This document shows positions 17,557-26,212 of a stretch of DNA of 64,000 bases, one piece after another. Below the pieces are notes generated by a model. That model searched no databases. It was not told where the DNA came from and saw only the letters and a program-made list of their open reading frames with translations. The translations under genes and the position numbers were made by a program. How positions within the stretch are numbered: position 1 is the stretch's first letter; each line of letters opens with the position of its first letter. This DNA comes from Methylaequor sp045563055 (GTDB taxonomy: Bacteria; Pseudomonadota; Alphaproteobacteria; Methylaequorales; Methylaequoraceae), in assembly GCA_045563055.1 (NCBI GenBank), contig JBJKUR010000012.1, forward strand, positions 112,872-176,871, read 5' to 3'.

Positions 17557-18240
17557 ATGAATAAAAAATCAAATAAAGCTTTAGTTCTTCTAAGTGGTGG
17601 ATTAGATTCATCTGTCACTCTTTCAATTTGTAAAAAGGAAGGATACCTAATTCACGCTATTTCCTTTGATTATGGTCAAAAACATAAAATTGAACTTGAG
17701 TATGCAAAATGGCAGGCAAAATTTTTTAATTGTTCATCTTACAAAGTATTTAAAATTGATTTTTATGGGGGTTCAGCATTGACTGATGATTTTAAAATCC
17801 CTGAGAATAGAAAAGTCAACTTAATTCCAGATTCTATTCCCATAACTTATGTTCCTAGTCGTAATATAGTTTTTTTAGCATTTGCATCCGGATATGCTGA
17901 AGCAAATGATATAGATAATATATTTATTGGAGTTAATGCAGTAGATTATTCTGGATACCCAGATTGCAGACCAGAGTTTATCAAGGGGTTTGAAAAATTA
18001 ATAAATATTTCGACAAAGATTGGCATTGAGGGAAAAAAAATAAAGATTAAGACTCCATTAATTAATCTTTCAAAAGGAGAAATAATTTCTTTAGGAAATA
18101 GAAATGGAGTAGAATTTTCTAAAACATTGAGTTGTTATAATCCAAAATTTAAAAAGAGTTGTGGCTTATGTGATTCCTGTCTGTTAAGAAAGAAAGGTTT
18201 TGAGGAAGCTTCATTGATAGACCCAAATGAGGATAATTGA
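17557..18240 (+). CDS. queC: 7-cyano-7-deazaguanine synthase
   Basis: ATP-dependent conversion of CDG to preQ0. The PP-loop 'LSGGLDSSV' lies at residues 12-20, and a zinc site of four cysteines is seen near the C-terminus ('LSCYNPKFKKSCGLCDSCLL'). 'GVNAVDYSGYPDCRPEF' is the substrate block of the family. Length 227 aa is normal. The stop abuts the queE start with no gap, so the three genes queC-queE-queD are likely one transcript. Confidence 0.96.
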   Translation: MNKKSNKALVLLSGGLDSSVTLSICKKEGYLIHAISFDYGQKHKIELEYAKWQAKFFNCSSYKVFKIDFYGGSALTDDFKIPENRKVNLIPDSIPITYVPSRNIVFLAFASGYAEANDIDNIFIGVNAVDYSGYPDCRPEFIKGFEKLINISTKIGIEGKKIKIKTPLINLSKGEIISLGNRNGVEFSKTLSCYNPKFKKSCGLCDSCLLRKKGFEEASLIDPNEDN

Positions 18241-18873
18241 ATGTATAAAGTAAAAGAAATTTTTAGATCAATTCAAGGCGAAGGCTTTAACACAGGAAGA
18301 GAATCAGTTTTTGTTAGATTTACCGGGTGTAATTTATGGAATGGAATAAAATATAAAAGAGAAAAGGCTATTTGTAATTTTTGTGATACAGATTTTCTTG
18401 GAACTAATGGTAAAAATGGTGGCACATATACCGCTGAGCAACTTGTTAATGAGATTGAGAGAGTTTGGAAACTATCATTCTCTTTAAAACAAAAAAATGT
18501 AATTTTGACAGGAGGTGAACCTTTGCTTCAAGTAGATAAAAAGTTAGTTGCAATTCTTAAAGAAAAAAAATTTCATATCTCAGTCGAAACAAATGGAACA
18601 ATTAAATCTCATTTGAGTTTTGATTGGGTATGCGTCAGCCCAAAAGATCCAAAGAATTGGGCGCTTAAAAATGGAGATGAGTTAAAAATTATTTATCCTC
18701 AAAACAAATTTATACTTAAAGACTTATTAACACTTAATTTCAGATATTTTTTTCTTCAACCAAAAGAGGATAAATTTGTTAAAGTAAATTTGAATAAAAC
18801 ATTACAATATTGTGCATTAAATAAAAATTGGTCACTTAGCCTTCAACTTCATAAGATTATTGGTGTTCAGTAA
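18241..18873 (+). CDS. queE: 7-carboxy-7-deazaguanine synthase
   Basis: Radical SAM enzyme that rearranges carboxy-tetrahydropterin to CDG. The cluster cysteines are Cys30, Cys45 and Cys48, a CX14CX2C arrangement instead of CX3CX2C; this variant is known for one QueE clade. 'SIQGEGFNTGRESVFVRFTG' marks the start and 'LTGGEPLLQ' the SAM-binding GGE motif. Length 210 aa. It lies between queC and queD with zero-base junctions on both sides. Confidence 0.94.
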   Translation: MYKVKEIFRSIQGEGFNTGRESVFVRFTGCNLWNGIKYKREKAICNFCDTDFLGTNGKNGGTYTAEQLVNEIERVWKLSFSLKQKNVILTGGEPLLQVDKKLVAILKEKKFHISVETNGTIKSHLSFDWVCVSPKDPKNWALKNGDELKIIYPQNKFILKDLLTLNFRYFFLQPKEDKFVKVNLNKTLQYCALNKNWSLSLQLHKIIGVQ

Positions 18874-19230
18874 ATGTTGATTTTTAAGAAATATTTTTTT
18901 GATGCTGCTCATTATATGCCAGATTTCAATGATGATCATGATTACAAAAAGATGCACGGTCATAGTTATGAGGTTACAGTAAAGTTAATCGGAACTTTAG
19001 ATAAAAAAGAAAGTTGGATCATGGATTTTGAATCGTTAGATATACATGTAAAACCTATAATCTCAATTTTAGATCATTCTGTACTCAATGAAATCAACGG
19101 TTTAGAGAAACCTACTAGTGAGAACATCGCAAGATGGTTATGGACTAGATTAAAAAACAAGATTTCTAATCTTGATAGCATAGAGATTAATAGGCCAAGA
19201 ATAGGTGGATGTATATTTAATGGAGAATAA
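18874..19230 (+). CDS. queD: 6-carboxytetrahydropterin synthase-like protein (altered active site)
   Basis: PTPS-fold enzyme expected to convert dihydroneopterin triphosphate to 6-carboxytetrahydropterin. Zinc ligands are present: His13 ('FDAAH'), His28 and His30 ('MHGHS'), and the Asp67-His68 pair ('ILDHS') is kept. The position of the catalytic cysteine (Cys27 of the E. coli enzyme, in 'GHKCGRLHGH') is Tyr24 here ('DHDYKKMHGH'). The late glutamate of E. coli 'VKETCTAGC' is also replaced ('INRPRIGGC'). Its place directly after queE still argues for the queuosine pathway. It may be a variant QueD with a different mechanism. Length 118 aa is normal. Confidence 0.85.
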   Translation: MLIFKKYFFDAAHYMPDFNDDHDYKKMHGHSYEVTVKLIGTLDKKESWIMDFESLDIHVKPIISILDHSVLNEINGLEKPTSENIARWLWTRLKNKISNLDSIEINRPRIGGCIFNGE

Positions 19231-19686
19231 CTATCTAGCTTTGTAAATTTTCAAATCTAAATCATGAACATAAACTTCAGAGGGTTTTTTTCCTTTTTGA
19301 AAAAAAACATCAATTGGAATTCCACCTCTGGGATTCCAAAAACTCACGACTCTTATCCATTTTGGTTCAATGCAATTTATTATTTTTTTTGCAATTCTTA
19401 GAGTACAATCCTCATGAAAACCTCCATAATTTCGAAATGTAAAAAGGAAAAGTTTAAATGATTTACTTTCTACAATCATCTTTCTAGGAATGTAATCAAC
19501 TATTATATTTCCAAAATCTGGTTGAGAAGTTATTGGACATATACTTGTAAACTCTGGCGCTGTTAATCTGATTGAATAATTGAAGTCAGTATGAGGGTTT
19601 TTTACATGATCTAAATTAAACTCGTCTGGTGAACTGCTTATTTTTGATTTTTTACCTAAATATTTAGTTTTTTTTATATTCTTCAT
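19231..19686 (-). CDS. queF: NADPH-dependent 7-cyano-7-deazaguanine reductase
   Basis: Reduces the nitrile of preQ0 to the amine preQ1. It is the short unimodular QueF (151 aa). The catalytic Cys50 and Asp57 lie in 'EFTSICPITSQPDFG', and the NADPH-binding block 'ESKSFKLFLFTFRN' follows, then 'FHEDCT'. The start overlaps the end of tgt by 23 bases, and the stop directly abuts the queD stop (convergent). Confidence 0.95.
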   Translation of the reverse strand: MKNIKKTKYLGKKSKISSSPDEFNLDHVKNPHTDFNYSIRLTAPEFTSICPITSQPDFGNIIVDYIPRKMIVESKSFKLFLFTFRNYGGFHEDCTLRIAKKIINCIEPKWIRVVSFWNPRGGIPIDVFFQKGKKPSEVYVHDLDLKIYKAR

Positions 19687-20785
19687 GATATTTTAAGTAA
19701 CTTTTTTTAATTGATTTGAAATTTTTAGCTTTTATAGATTTTCGTACATCAGACATCATTTTTTTATAAAATGCAAGATTATGTAAACTTAAAATCATAG
19801 ATGATAAAATTTCATTGTTCTTTGTTAAGTGATGTAAATAGGACCTAGAAAAATTCTTTGAAGCAAAACAATCAACTTCCTCATCAATTGGTTTGTTATC
19901 TGTGGCAAAAACTGAATTTCTAAGATTTAATTCTCCAAATGAAGTAAAAGCTCTTCCATTTCTGCCAAACCTTGTAGGTAGAACACAATCAAACATATCA
20001 ACTCCTCTCTCCACAGCATTTATTATATCAATCGGTCTTCCTACTCCCATTAAATATCTAGGTTTATTAAAAGGAATAAGCTCCAATGAGTGGTCAACAA
20101 TTTTTATCATCTCATCATGGGCTTCTCCTACAGATAATCCACCGATGGCATATCCATCAAATTGCATTTTTATAAGTTCCTCTGAACAATAATTTCTTAA
20201 ATCTTTGAACATTCCTCCTTGAATAATTGCAAATAAACCGAATCCTTCTCTTTTTTTAAACTTTTTTTTACATCGCTCTGCCCATCTAAGAGATAATTCC
20301 ATAGATTGTTTTGCTCTTTCAAAAGTTGCCGGATATTCTGTGCATTCATCTAAAACCATAGATATGTCAGAGTTTAGTTTCTCTTGAATTTGAATTGCAA
20401 GCTCCGGTGTCAATTTTATTTTTTCTCCGTCAATATGAGAGACAAAGTTAATTCCTTCTTCAGTTATTTTTCTAAGCTTAGATAGTGACCAAACTTGATA
20501 TCCACCAGAGTCTGTTAAAATTGGCTTATTCCATGAGATAAACTTTTGTAGACCGCCCATTTTTTTTACTAAATTTTCACCTGGTCTCAACATAAGGTGA
20601 TAAGTGTTGGCTAGAATTACTTCATAATTTAGTTTTTTTAAATCTCTAGGAAACACAGCCTTTACTGATCCCTGTGTTCCAACTGGCATAAACACAGGGG
20701 TTTGAATGGAGCCGTGCTTAGTTTCAAGTTTTCCTGCTCTAGCTTTTCCATCTGTATTTTCAACAGTGAAATTAAACTTACTCAT
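19664..20785 (-). CDS. tgt: tRNA-guanine transglycosylase (zinc site incomplete)
   Basis: Exchanges guanine 34 for preQ1 in tRNAs with GUN anticodons. The active-site aspartate is Asp92 ('ILTDSGGYQVWSL'), with 'ANTYHLMLRPG', 'GGLSVGE' and 'RYLMGVGRP' also typical. The C-terminal zinc site is unusual: at the four positions that are Cys302, Cys304, Cys307 and His333 in the Zymomonas enzyme, this protein has Val304, Cys306, Ser309 and His335 (constant offset of two). Two of three cysteines are lost while the rest of the segment is well kept. It overlaps queA by 8 bases. Length 373 aa is normal. Confidence 0.95.
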   Translation of the reverse strand: MSKFNFTVENTDGKARAGKLETKHGSIQTPVFMPVGTQGSVKAVFPRDLKKLNYEVILANTYHLMLRPGENLVKKMGGLQKFISWNKPILTDSGGYQVWSLSKLRKITEEGINFVSHIDGEKIKLTPELAIQIQEKLNSDISMVLDECTEYPATFERAKQSMELSLRWAERCKKKFKKREGFGLFAIIQGGMFKDLRNYCSEELIKMQFDGYAIGGLSVGEAHDEMIKIVDHSLELIPFNKPRYLMGVGRPIDIINAVERGVDMFDCVLPTRFGRNGRAFTSFGELNLRNSVFATDNKPIDEEVDCFASKNFSRSYLHHLTKNNEILSSMILSLHNLAFYKKMMSDVRKSIKAKNFKSIKKSYLKYHEEYKKN

Positions 20786-21821
20786 TATTTTTCCAAATCA
20801 AGCATGCATCACCATAAGAGAAAAAACGAAGTTTTTTTTTTATTGCGAAGTTATATAGTTCATCAGTTTTTTTTTTTCCAATTAAAGAATGAATTAAAAG
20901 TAACAACGTAGATCTAGGAGTATGAAAATTTGTTATAAGTCCATCAATTGTATCCACCTTGTAGCCAGGTTTTATGAAAATATTAGTTGAACCATTAAAT
21001 GGTAAAATAAAACCATATTGATCTTTAGATGACTCAAGTAGTCTTAAAACTGTAGTTCCGACAGCTATGACTCTGCCACCGCTTTTTTTAACTTTATTTA
21101 TTTCAGAGGCAGTCCTCTTAGTTATTGTACCATCTTCAAAATACATAGAATGTTTATTTATGTTATCAACTCTTATAGGTAAAAAAGTTGCACCATTTAC
21201 ATGAAGGGTGATTGTTAATATTTTAATTTTTTTCTTTTTTAATTTGTTAATTAAACTTTTAGTAAAATGTAAACTTGCGGTAGGTGAAGCAACAGCTCCC
21301 TCATGCTTAGCAAAAAAAGTTTGATAATCTTTATTATCCCTACGATTATGACCTCTAATTTTAATATATGGGGGGATTGGTATTTTCCCATATTTTTTCA
21401 AAAAAAACTTTAATTTAGTTACAGAGGTATTAAATTCTAGAAAAAATTCTTTTTTATTATCATTTTTTTTAATTAATAAGTCTGCATGTAAAATATTAAA
21501 AAAATCAATTTTTTCACCTCCAATAAGTTTCTTGTTTGTCTTTATAAAGACACTCCAAATATTTTTTTTTTTATTTTCCAGTTTATTTAAATTTATTGAA
21601 ATTTTCTTACCTTCACAAAGACCTTCAAAATCTGCATTTATTACTTTCGTATCATTAAAGACAAGAGCGTCATTCTCATTCAATTCACTAACAATATCTT
21701 TGAACATTATAATTTTCTTTTTAGAACTATTTATAAGTAGACTTGATTTATCCCTAGGTTTTTTTGGATTCAGGGCTACAAGCGTACCAGGAAGATTATA
21801 ATGAAGGTCGTCTAATTTCAT
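20778..21821 (-). CDS. queA: S-adenosylmethionine:tRNA ribosyltransferase-isomerase
   Basis: Transfers the ribosyl part of S-adenosylmethionine to preQ1 in tRNA to give epoxyqueuosine. Family blocks are 'FNDTKVINADFEG', 'AVASPTASLHFT', 'LHVNGATFLPIR', 'AVGTTVLRLLES' and 'LITNFHTPRSTLLLL'. Length 347 aa is normal. It precedes tgt and queF on the minus strand, giving a second queuosine transcript that faces queC-queE-queD. It begins 1 base after argE ends. Confidence 0.96.
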   Translation of the reverse strand: MKLDDLHYNLPGTLVALNPKKPRDKSSLLINSSKKKIIMFKDIVSELNENDALVFNDTKVINADFEGLCEGKKISINLNKLENKKKNIWSVFIKTNKKLIGGEKIDFFNILHADLLIKKNDNKKEFFLEFNTSVTKLKFFLKKYGKIPIPPYIKIRGHNRRDNKDYQTFFAKHEGAVASPTASLHFTKSLINKLKKKKIKILTITLHVNGATFLPIRVDNINKHSMYFEDGTITKRTASEINKVKKSGGRVIAVGTTVLRLLESSKDQYGFILPFNGSTNIFIKPGYKVDTIDGLITNFHTPRSTLLLLIHSLIGKKKTDELYNFAIKKKLRFFSYGDACLIWKNNE

Positions 21822-21822
21822 T

Positions 21823-22956
21823 TCAATATAGACTGTTTATGATTTGAATTAAAAAATTTTCACATTTTTTTAATTGAGATAATTCAATAAATTCATTAGG
21901 TTTATGAGCTTGTTTTATACTCCCTGGTCCACAAACAATTGTTTGAAAATTTAATTTGTTGAAAAGACCAGCTTCGGTTCCGAAGCTAACCGTATCTACA
22001 GTGTTACTTTTTAATATACCAAGACATTTTGAAACAATCTCTGATTCTGGTTCAGTGAATAGGGGAGGAAAGTCATTTTTCTCAAAAAATTCAATTTTAC
22101 ACTTTTTACTTTTAAGTTTCATTTTTTTTTCTAAGTTAATTAAATAAAACTGAATTTCATTTACTAGCTTTGAAGTTTTAAAATTTGGGATATCTCTTAT
22201 TTCAAAATCAATAGTACAAATCTTAGGTATTATATTTACTGCTATACCACCATTTATTCTTCCAACATTTATTGTGGAAAAGCTTGGGTAGAAGTCTGAA
22301 TTTTTTTTCCTTTTAAGAATTTTCTCCTTTTTATCAAGAAAATTTAAAAAATTAGCACAATAACTAATTGAATTTACTCCTTCATCAATTAAAGAAGAAT
22401 GAGCCTCAACTCCATGAAAAACTACTTGAAAATTTTTTTTCCCTTTATGCTGAGTGATTAGTTTCATTTCAGTTGGTTCGCCAACAATACAGAATTTTGG
22501 CTTAGGTCTTAATTTTTTTAAAAAAGGTAAAAGCTTTTGTATGCCAATACACCCGACTTCTTCATCATATGAGAAAATTAGATGTATAGGTTTTTTTAGT
22601 TTATCTTTTTTAATTTTCTTCACTAAAGAAAGAACAACAGAAATAAAACCTTTCATATCAGCGCTACCTCTCCCATAAAATCTTTGGCCTTTCTGATGAA
22701 GTTTAAATGGATCCGTGAGCCAACTTTGACCAGTAACAGGTACTACATCAGTATGACCAGATAGAACTATTCCTCCATCTATATTAGGTCCAATACGACT
22801 ATAGATATTAAATCTTCCTTTATGACCTTGGATCTTCTTAGATTTAACATCAAATTTATCTAAAAATTTGATTATGAATTCAGCTAAGTCTAAATTGCTT
22901 GTTTCACTTATTGTTTTATAAGAAATGAGTTTTTCGAGAATTTGTATTTGTTTCAT
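21823..22956 (-). CDS. argE: Acetylornithine deacetylase
   Basis: M20-family metallohydrolase that removes the acetyl group from N-acetylornithine in arginine synthesis. Metal-binding motifs are 'VLSGHTDVVPV', 'GRGSADMKGF' and 'FSYDEEVGCIG' (catalytic Glu and metal Glu), with the dimerisation-domain histidine in 'GVEAHSSL'. The late 'CGPGSIKQAHKPNEF' is typical for ArgE-like members. Length 377 aa. Close relatives in the M20 family (for example succinyl-diaminopimelate desuccinylase) cannot be fully ruled out, but the ArgE-type pattern fits best. Confidence 0.85.
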   Translation of the reverse strand: MKQIQILEKLISYKTISETSNLDLAEFIIKFLDKFDVKSKKIQGHKGRFNIYSRIGPNIDGGIVLSGHTDVVPVTGQSWLTDPFKLHQKGQRFYGRGSADMKGFISVVLSLVKKIKKDKLKKPIHLIFSYDEEVGCIGIQKLLPFLKKLRPKPKFCIVGEPTEMKLITQHKGKKNFQVVFHGVEAHSSLIDEGVNSISYCANFLNFLDKKEKILKRKKNSDFYPSFSTINVGRINGGIAVNIIPKICTIDFEIRDIPNFKTSKLVNEIQFYLINLEKKMKLKSKKCKIEFFEKNDFPPLFTEPESEIVSKCLGILKSNTVDTVSFGTEAGLFNKLNFQTIVCGPGSIKQAHKPNEFIELSQLKKCENFLIQIINSLY

Positions 22957-22958
22957 TT

Positions 22959-23723
22959 TTATGAGCTATTGAATTGTTCGTTAATGATTCTTTCTTCAAG
23001 GTTATGGCCAGGATCAAATAAAAGATTAACATGTAGGTTCTTCTCAAGTTGAATTTCTAATTTACTAATATTCGGAAATTGCATAAAATCTGCTTCAGCT
23101 CGAACCGGGCGCATTTCAGAATCAATTGAGTAAAGTGTTATTTTTGCATTATTATTTAAAAGTGCTCCACGCCACCTTCTCGGCCTATATGGGCTTATAG
23201 GGGTTAGTGCTAAAACTTTAGCACCAACAGGTATTACAGGTCCTCTTAGTGATAAGTTATATGCCGAGCTACCAGCTGGGGTTGCAATAAGGCATCCATC
23301 TCCTAAAAATTCATCGATTCGAGTTTTATCATTAATCTTAATTTTAATTTTAGCAATTTTAGAGCTATTTCTTATCATTGAAACATCGTTAAATGCCAGA
23401 CTTTCAGTAACTTTTCCTTTTTTATCAAAACATTTGATTTTTAGAGGAGATAATTTGTATGGCACGGCTTCAGATAATCTAGTTTCAAGGTCCTTGTCTG
23501 TGTATTGATTCATCAAAAAACCTATATGCCCCTTATTCATTCCATAAATTGGTTTATTCAAGTGTAAAAAGTTATGAAGAGATTTTAGCATTGTGCCATC
23601 ACCACCAAGCGTTACAATTACATCTGCAAGTTTAGGTGATACAGACTTGTATAACTTCTTCATAATTTTTAATGATTTTTGAGCATCTGGCTTTTCGGAA
23701 GACACAAAACATATCTTTGTCAT
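22959..23723 (-). CDS. nadK: NAD kinase
   Basis: Phosphorylates NAD to NADP. The signature 'VTLGGDGTML' is at about residues 37-46, followed by 'GMNKGHIGFLMN', 'TPAGSSAYNLS' and 'LTPISPYRPRRWRG'. 'PVRAEADF' corresponds to the substrate-binding C-terminal region. Length 254 aa is typical of the compact alphaproteobacterial form. It starts one base after the moaA stop and ends two bases before argE begins. Confidence 0.95.
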   Translation of the reverse strand: MTKICFVSSEKPDAQKSLKIMKKLYKSVSPKLADVIVTLGGDGTMLKSLHNFLHLNKPIYGMNKGHIGFLMNQYTDKDLETRLSEAVPYKLSPLKIKCFDKKGKVTESLAFNDVSMIRNSSKIAKIKIKINDKTRIDEFLGDGCLIATPAGSSAYNLSLRGPVIPVGAKVLALTPISPYRPRRWRGALLNNNAKITLYSIDSEMRPVRAEADFMQFPNISKLEIQLEKNLHVNLLFDPGHNLEERIINEQFNSS

Positions 23724-23724
23724 A

Positions 23725-24708
23725 TCATCCTCCAGTAGTGTTCATAAAACGCTTTTTAATATAACTTTTTTCATCAATATTAAAATTATGTTTTTCAGGT
23801 TTATTGAATATGACATTTTTTAAAACCTCTAGAAGTTTATACTCCTTATTCGTTTCCAAGATTGGGTTTAAATTTACAGAATTATTATCACCTAGACATG
23901 GATAGATTATTCCATTTGAGGTGATTCTTATTCTATTGCACGTAAGACAAAAATGATCTGAAATTGGGGAGATAAAACCAACATAAGAGTTTAACTTTTT
24001 ACAAAAAAAATAACTTGAAGGTCCAGAGGATTTCAAACTTGAATCAACTAACTCAAATTTTTTACTTATGATTTCTTTTGCTGTTTTGACAGACAAATAT
24101 TGCAAACTTCTGGATGATGAAACTTCCCCAATAGGCATTACCTCTATGAAAGATAATTTGAATTTATTCTTGGCGCACCATTCCATAATTGGAATTATTT
24201 CGTCATCATTAAACTTATTTAGAAGAACGGTGTTTATCTTTATCGAAATATTCTTTTCTCTGGCTAAGAAAATTCCTTCCAAAATTTGATCTAATTTACC
24301 ACCATTAGTTATAAATTTGAATTTTTCACTAATGAGCGAATCCAAAGAAACATTTATTCTCTTGACGCCTAGGTGCGAAAGAGTGGAAGCGTATTTTGCT
24401 AGTTGTGTGCCATTAGTAGTTAGAAGTAACTCATCAATTTTGTTTTGTTTTAATTTCTTTGATAAAAATGACATATAATCAATGATGTCTTTGCGAACTA
24501 ATGGTTCACCGCCAGTAATTCTAATTTTTTTAATTCCTAATTTAACAAGAGCATTAGAAATCTTTTCAAGTTTTTTCGTGGATAATATTTCTTTTTTATC
24601 ATAAAAGTAGGGATTGGATTCTGGCATGCAATACTTACATCTTAGGTCACATCTGTCAGTTACAGATATCCTTACATAATTAACTTTTCTTCCAAAATTA
24701 TCTAACAT
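23725..24708 (-). CDS. moaA: GTP 3',8-cyclase, molybdenum cofactor synthesis
   Basis: Radical SAM enzyme for the first step of molybdopterin synthesis. The SAM cluster is Cys20/24/27 ('DRCDLRCKYCMPE'), the C-terminal cluster uses 'FCLTCNRIRIT' and a later 'YPCLG', and the protein ends with the essential double glycine ('NTTGG'). Length 327 aa is normal. It is divergent from fdhD across 81 bases and fits with the molybdenum- or tungsten-containing formate dehydrogenase encoded nearby. Confidence 0.96.
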   Translation of the reverse strand: MLDNFGRKVNYVRISVTDRCDLRCKYCMPESNPYFYDKKEILSTKKLEKISNALVKLGIKKIRITGGEPLVRKDIIDYMSFLSKKLKQNKIDELLLTTNGTQLAKYASTLSHLGVKRINVSLDSLISEKFKFITNGGKLDQILEGIFLAREKNISIKINTVLLNKFNDDEIIPIMEWCAKNKFKLSFIEVMPIGEVSSSRSLQYLSVKTAKEIISKKFELVDSSLKSSGPSSYFFCKKLNSYVGFISPISDHFCLTCNRIRITSNGIIYPCLGDNNSVNLNPILETNKEYKLLEVLKNVIFNKPEKHNFNIDEKSYIKKRFMNTTGG

Positions 24709-24771
24709 AAAAATTATTTGAACTTTGTTTATATTTTAGAGACTTAGGTTAAAATAATATAGTAATCAATT

Positions 24772-24777
24772 TATAAT
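24772..24777 (+). promoter_or_regulatory. Candidate -10 box of the fdhD operon
   Basis: Perfect TATAAT 12 bases before the fdhD ATG in the divergent moaA-fdhD gap. No convincing -35 is seen. The implied leader is about six bases. Confidence 0.3.
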
Positions 24778-24789
24778 AATTTTAAAGCA

Positions 24790-25584
24790 ATGAAAATTAA
24801 ACCTAATTTAAATAATAACTCTTTGACAAGAGAGATTTTTGGACTTGACGAGAATCTTAAAAAACAGAAAATTGACGTAATCGAAGAAAAACCTCTAACA
24901 CTTTACCTAAATAGCCAAGAAATTGTCACAATGATGACAATCAACGATTATCCAGAGTATCTTGCTTTAGGGTATTTATTGAACCAAAACATGATTACAA
25001 ACAGAACAAGAATAGAATCAATTGAATACGATAAAGATTTAAGCGTGGTTGTTGTTAGAACTTTCAATCAGACAAATTTTGAGTCTAAATTAAAAAAGAA
25101 AACTATTACTTCTGGTTGTGCTCAGGGCACTGCATTTGGGGATGTAATGGAAAGTTTTAAAAAAATAAAATTGAGTAATACTGTAAAGATAAAGATTTCT
25201 TGGATTTATGAGTTATCAAAAAAAATTAACCTTACGCCTAGTCTTTATTTAAAGGCTGGTGCAATTCATGGATGCGTATTATGTCAGAGGAATTCACCCT
25301 TAATTTATATGGAAGATGTAGGAAGACATAATGCTATTGATAAAATTGCTGGTTATTTGAAATCAAACAAAATTTCGCCACATAATAAATTTTTTTACAC
25401 AACAGGTAGGCTGACAAGTGAAATGGTGATCAAGTCAGTGCAAATGAGAATTCCTGTTGTTATTTCAAGGTCAGGTTTTACAGCATGGGGTGTGGAATTA
25501 GCAAGAAAAGCAAATCTTACCCTGATTGGTAGAGCCAAGGGTAAAAGATTTTTTATTTTAAGTGGAGAACAGAGAATTGAGTAA
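24790..25584 (+). CDS. fdhD: Formate dehydrogenase accessory sulfurtransferase FdhD
   Basis: Delivers sulfur from cysteine desulfurase to the molybdopterin cofactor of formate dehydrogenase, which is required for its activity. Family blocks are 'EKPLTLYLNSQEIVTMM', 'YLALGYLLNQNMI', 'YMEDVGRHNAIDKIAGYL' and 'TGRLTSEMVIKS'. The mobile loop that holds CxxC in the E. coli protein reads 'TITSGCAQGTAFGD' here, with a single cysteine; a CVLC motif occurs later at 'IHGCVLCQRNS'. Length 264 aa. It is the first gene of a run fdhD-mobA-transporter. Confidence 0.9.
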   Translation: MKIKPNLNNNSLTREIFGLDENLKKQKIDVIEEKPLTLYLNSQEIVTMMTINDYPEYLALGYLLNQNMITNRTRIESIEYDKDLSVVVVRTFNQTNFESKLKKKTITSGCAQGTAFGDVMESFKKIKLSNTVKIKISWIYELSKKINLTPSLYLKAGAIHGCVLCQRNSPLIYMEDVGRHNAIDKIAGYLKSNKISPHNKFFYTTGRLTSEMVIKSVQMRIPVVISRSGFTAWGVELARKANLTLIGRAKGKRFFILSGEQRIE

Positions 25585-26212
25585 TAAAAACGAAGTTACC
25601 GGAATAATTTTATCAGGAGGACTATCAAGAAGAATGGGTGAACATAAAGCATTTATGAAAATAAATGGAAGAACTTTGATTGAGTTAGTTAAAGATAAGT
25701 CAATAAATCAAGTCAGCGAATTGATTTTGAACTGCAATGAACAAAGTGAAAAATACAAAAACATATTCCAAACCAAGGTTTTGAAAGATTGTATTCCAGG
25801 GAATTTAGGACCTTTGGTTGGAATATTAACAGGTTTAAAATGGGTTTTGAAAAATTCTCAAAGTAAATGGCTTGCAACTTTTCCAGTTGACTCTCCTTTT
25901 TTTCCAGATAATTTAATCTCAAAATTTATTGCAGAGAGTCATGATAAAGAGGTTCTAATTGCAAAGAGTGAGGACAGAGTCCATCCTGTATTTGCAATGT
26001 GGAAAGTTTGTACAAAACTAGAATCTGAGTTGGAAAAATCTTTAAAAAACGAAGAAAGAAAGATTATGGACTTTGCGAAAAAATTTAAAACTAGACTGGT
26101 AAAATTTCCTTATATTGGATATGATCTCTTTTTTAACGTGAACACTCCAGAAGATTTAAAGAAAGCTGAACGGATTTTTCAAATAAAAAATAAGAAAACA
26201 AGAAATAGATGA
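25577..26212 (+). CDS. mobA: Molybdenum cofactor guanylyltransferase
   Basis: Attaches GMP to molybdopterin to form the dinucleotide cofactor used by formate dehydrogenase. The nucleotide-binding start 'GIILSGGLSRRMGEHKAF' is clear, with 'LKDCIPGNLGPLVGILTGL' and 'FPVDSPFFP' further on. A GTG at 25562 is possible, but TTG 25577 is better because GGAG (25564-25567) lies nine bases before it; this gives 211 aa. The start is inside the end of fdhD and the stop overlaps the transporter by 4 bases, so the three genes are probably coupled. Confidence 0.9.
   Translation: MSNKNEVTGIILSGGLSRRMGEHKAFMKINGRTLIELVKDKSINQVSELILNCNEQSEKYKNIFQTKVLKDCIPGNLGPLVGILTGLKWVLKNSQSKWLATFPVDSPFFPDNLISKFIAESHDKEVLIAKSEDRVHPVFAMWKVCTKLESELEKSLKNEERKIMDFAKKFKTRLVKFPYIGYDLFFNVNTPEDLKKAERIFQIKNKKTRNR

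Noticed and set aside
24620..24640. TGGCATGCAATAC inside moaA as a further sigma-54 site
   Set aside because: There is no GC at the required N10 distance and it lies within coding sequence.
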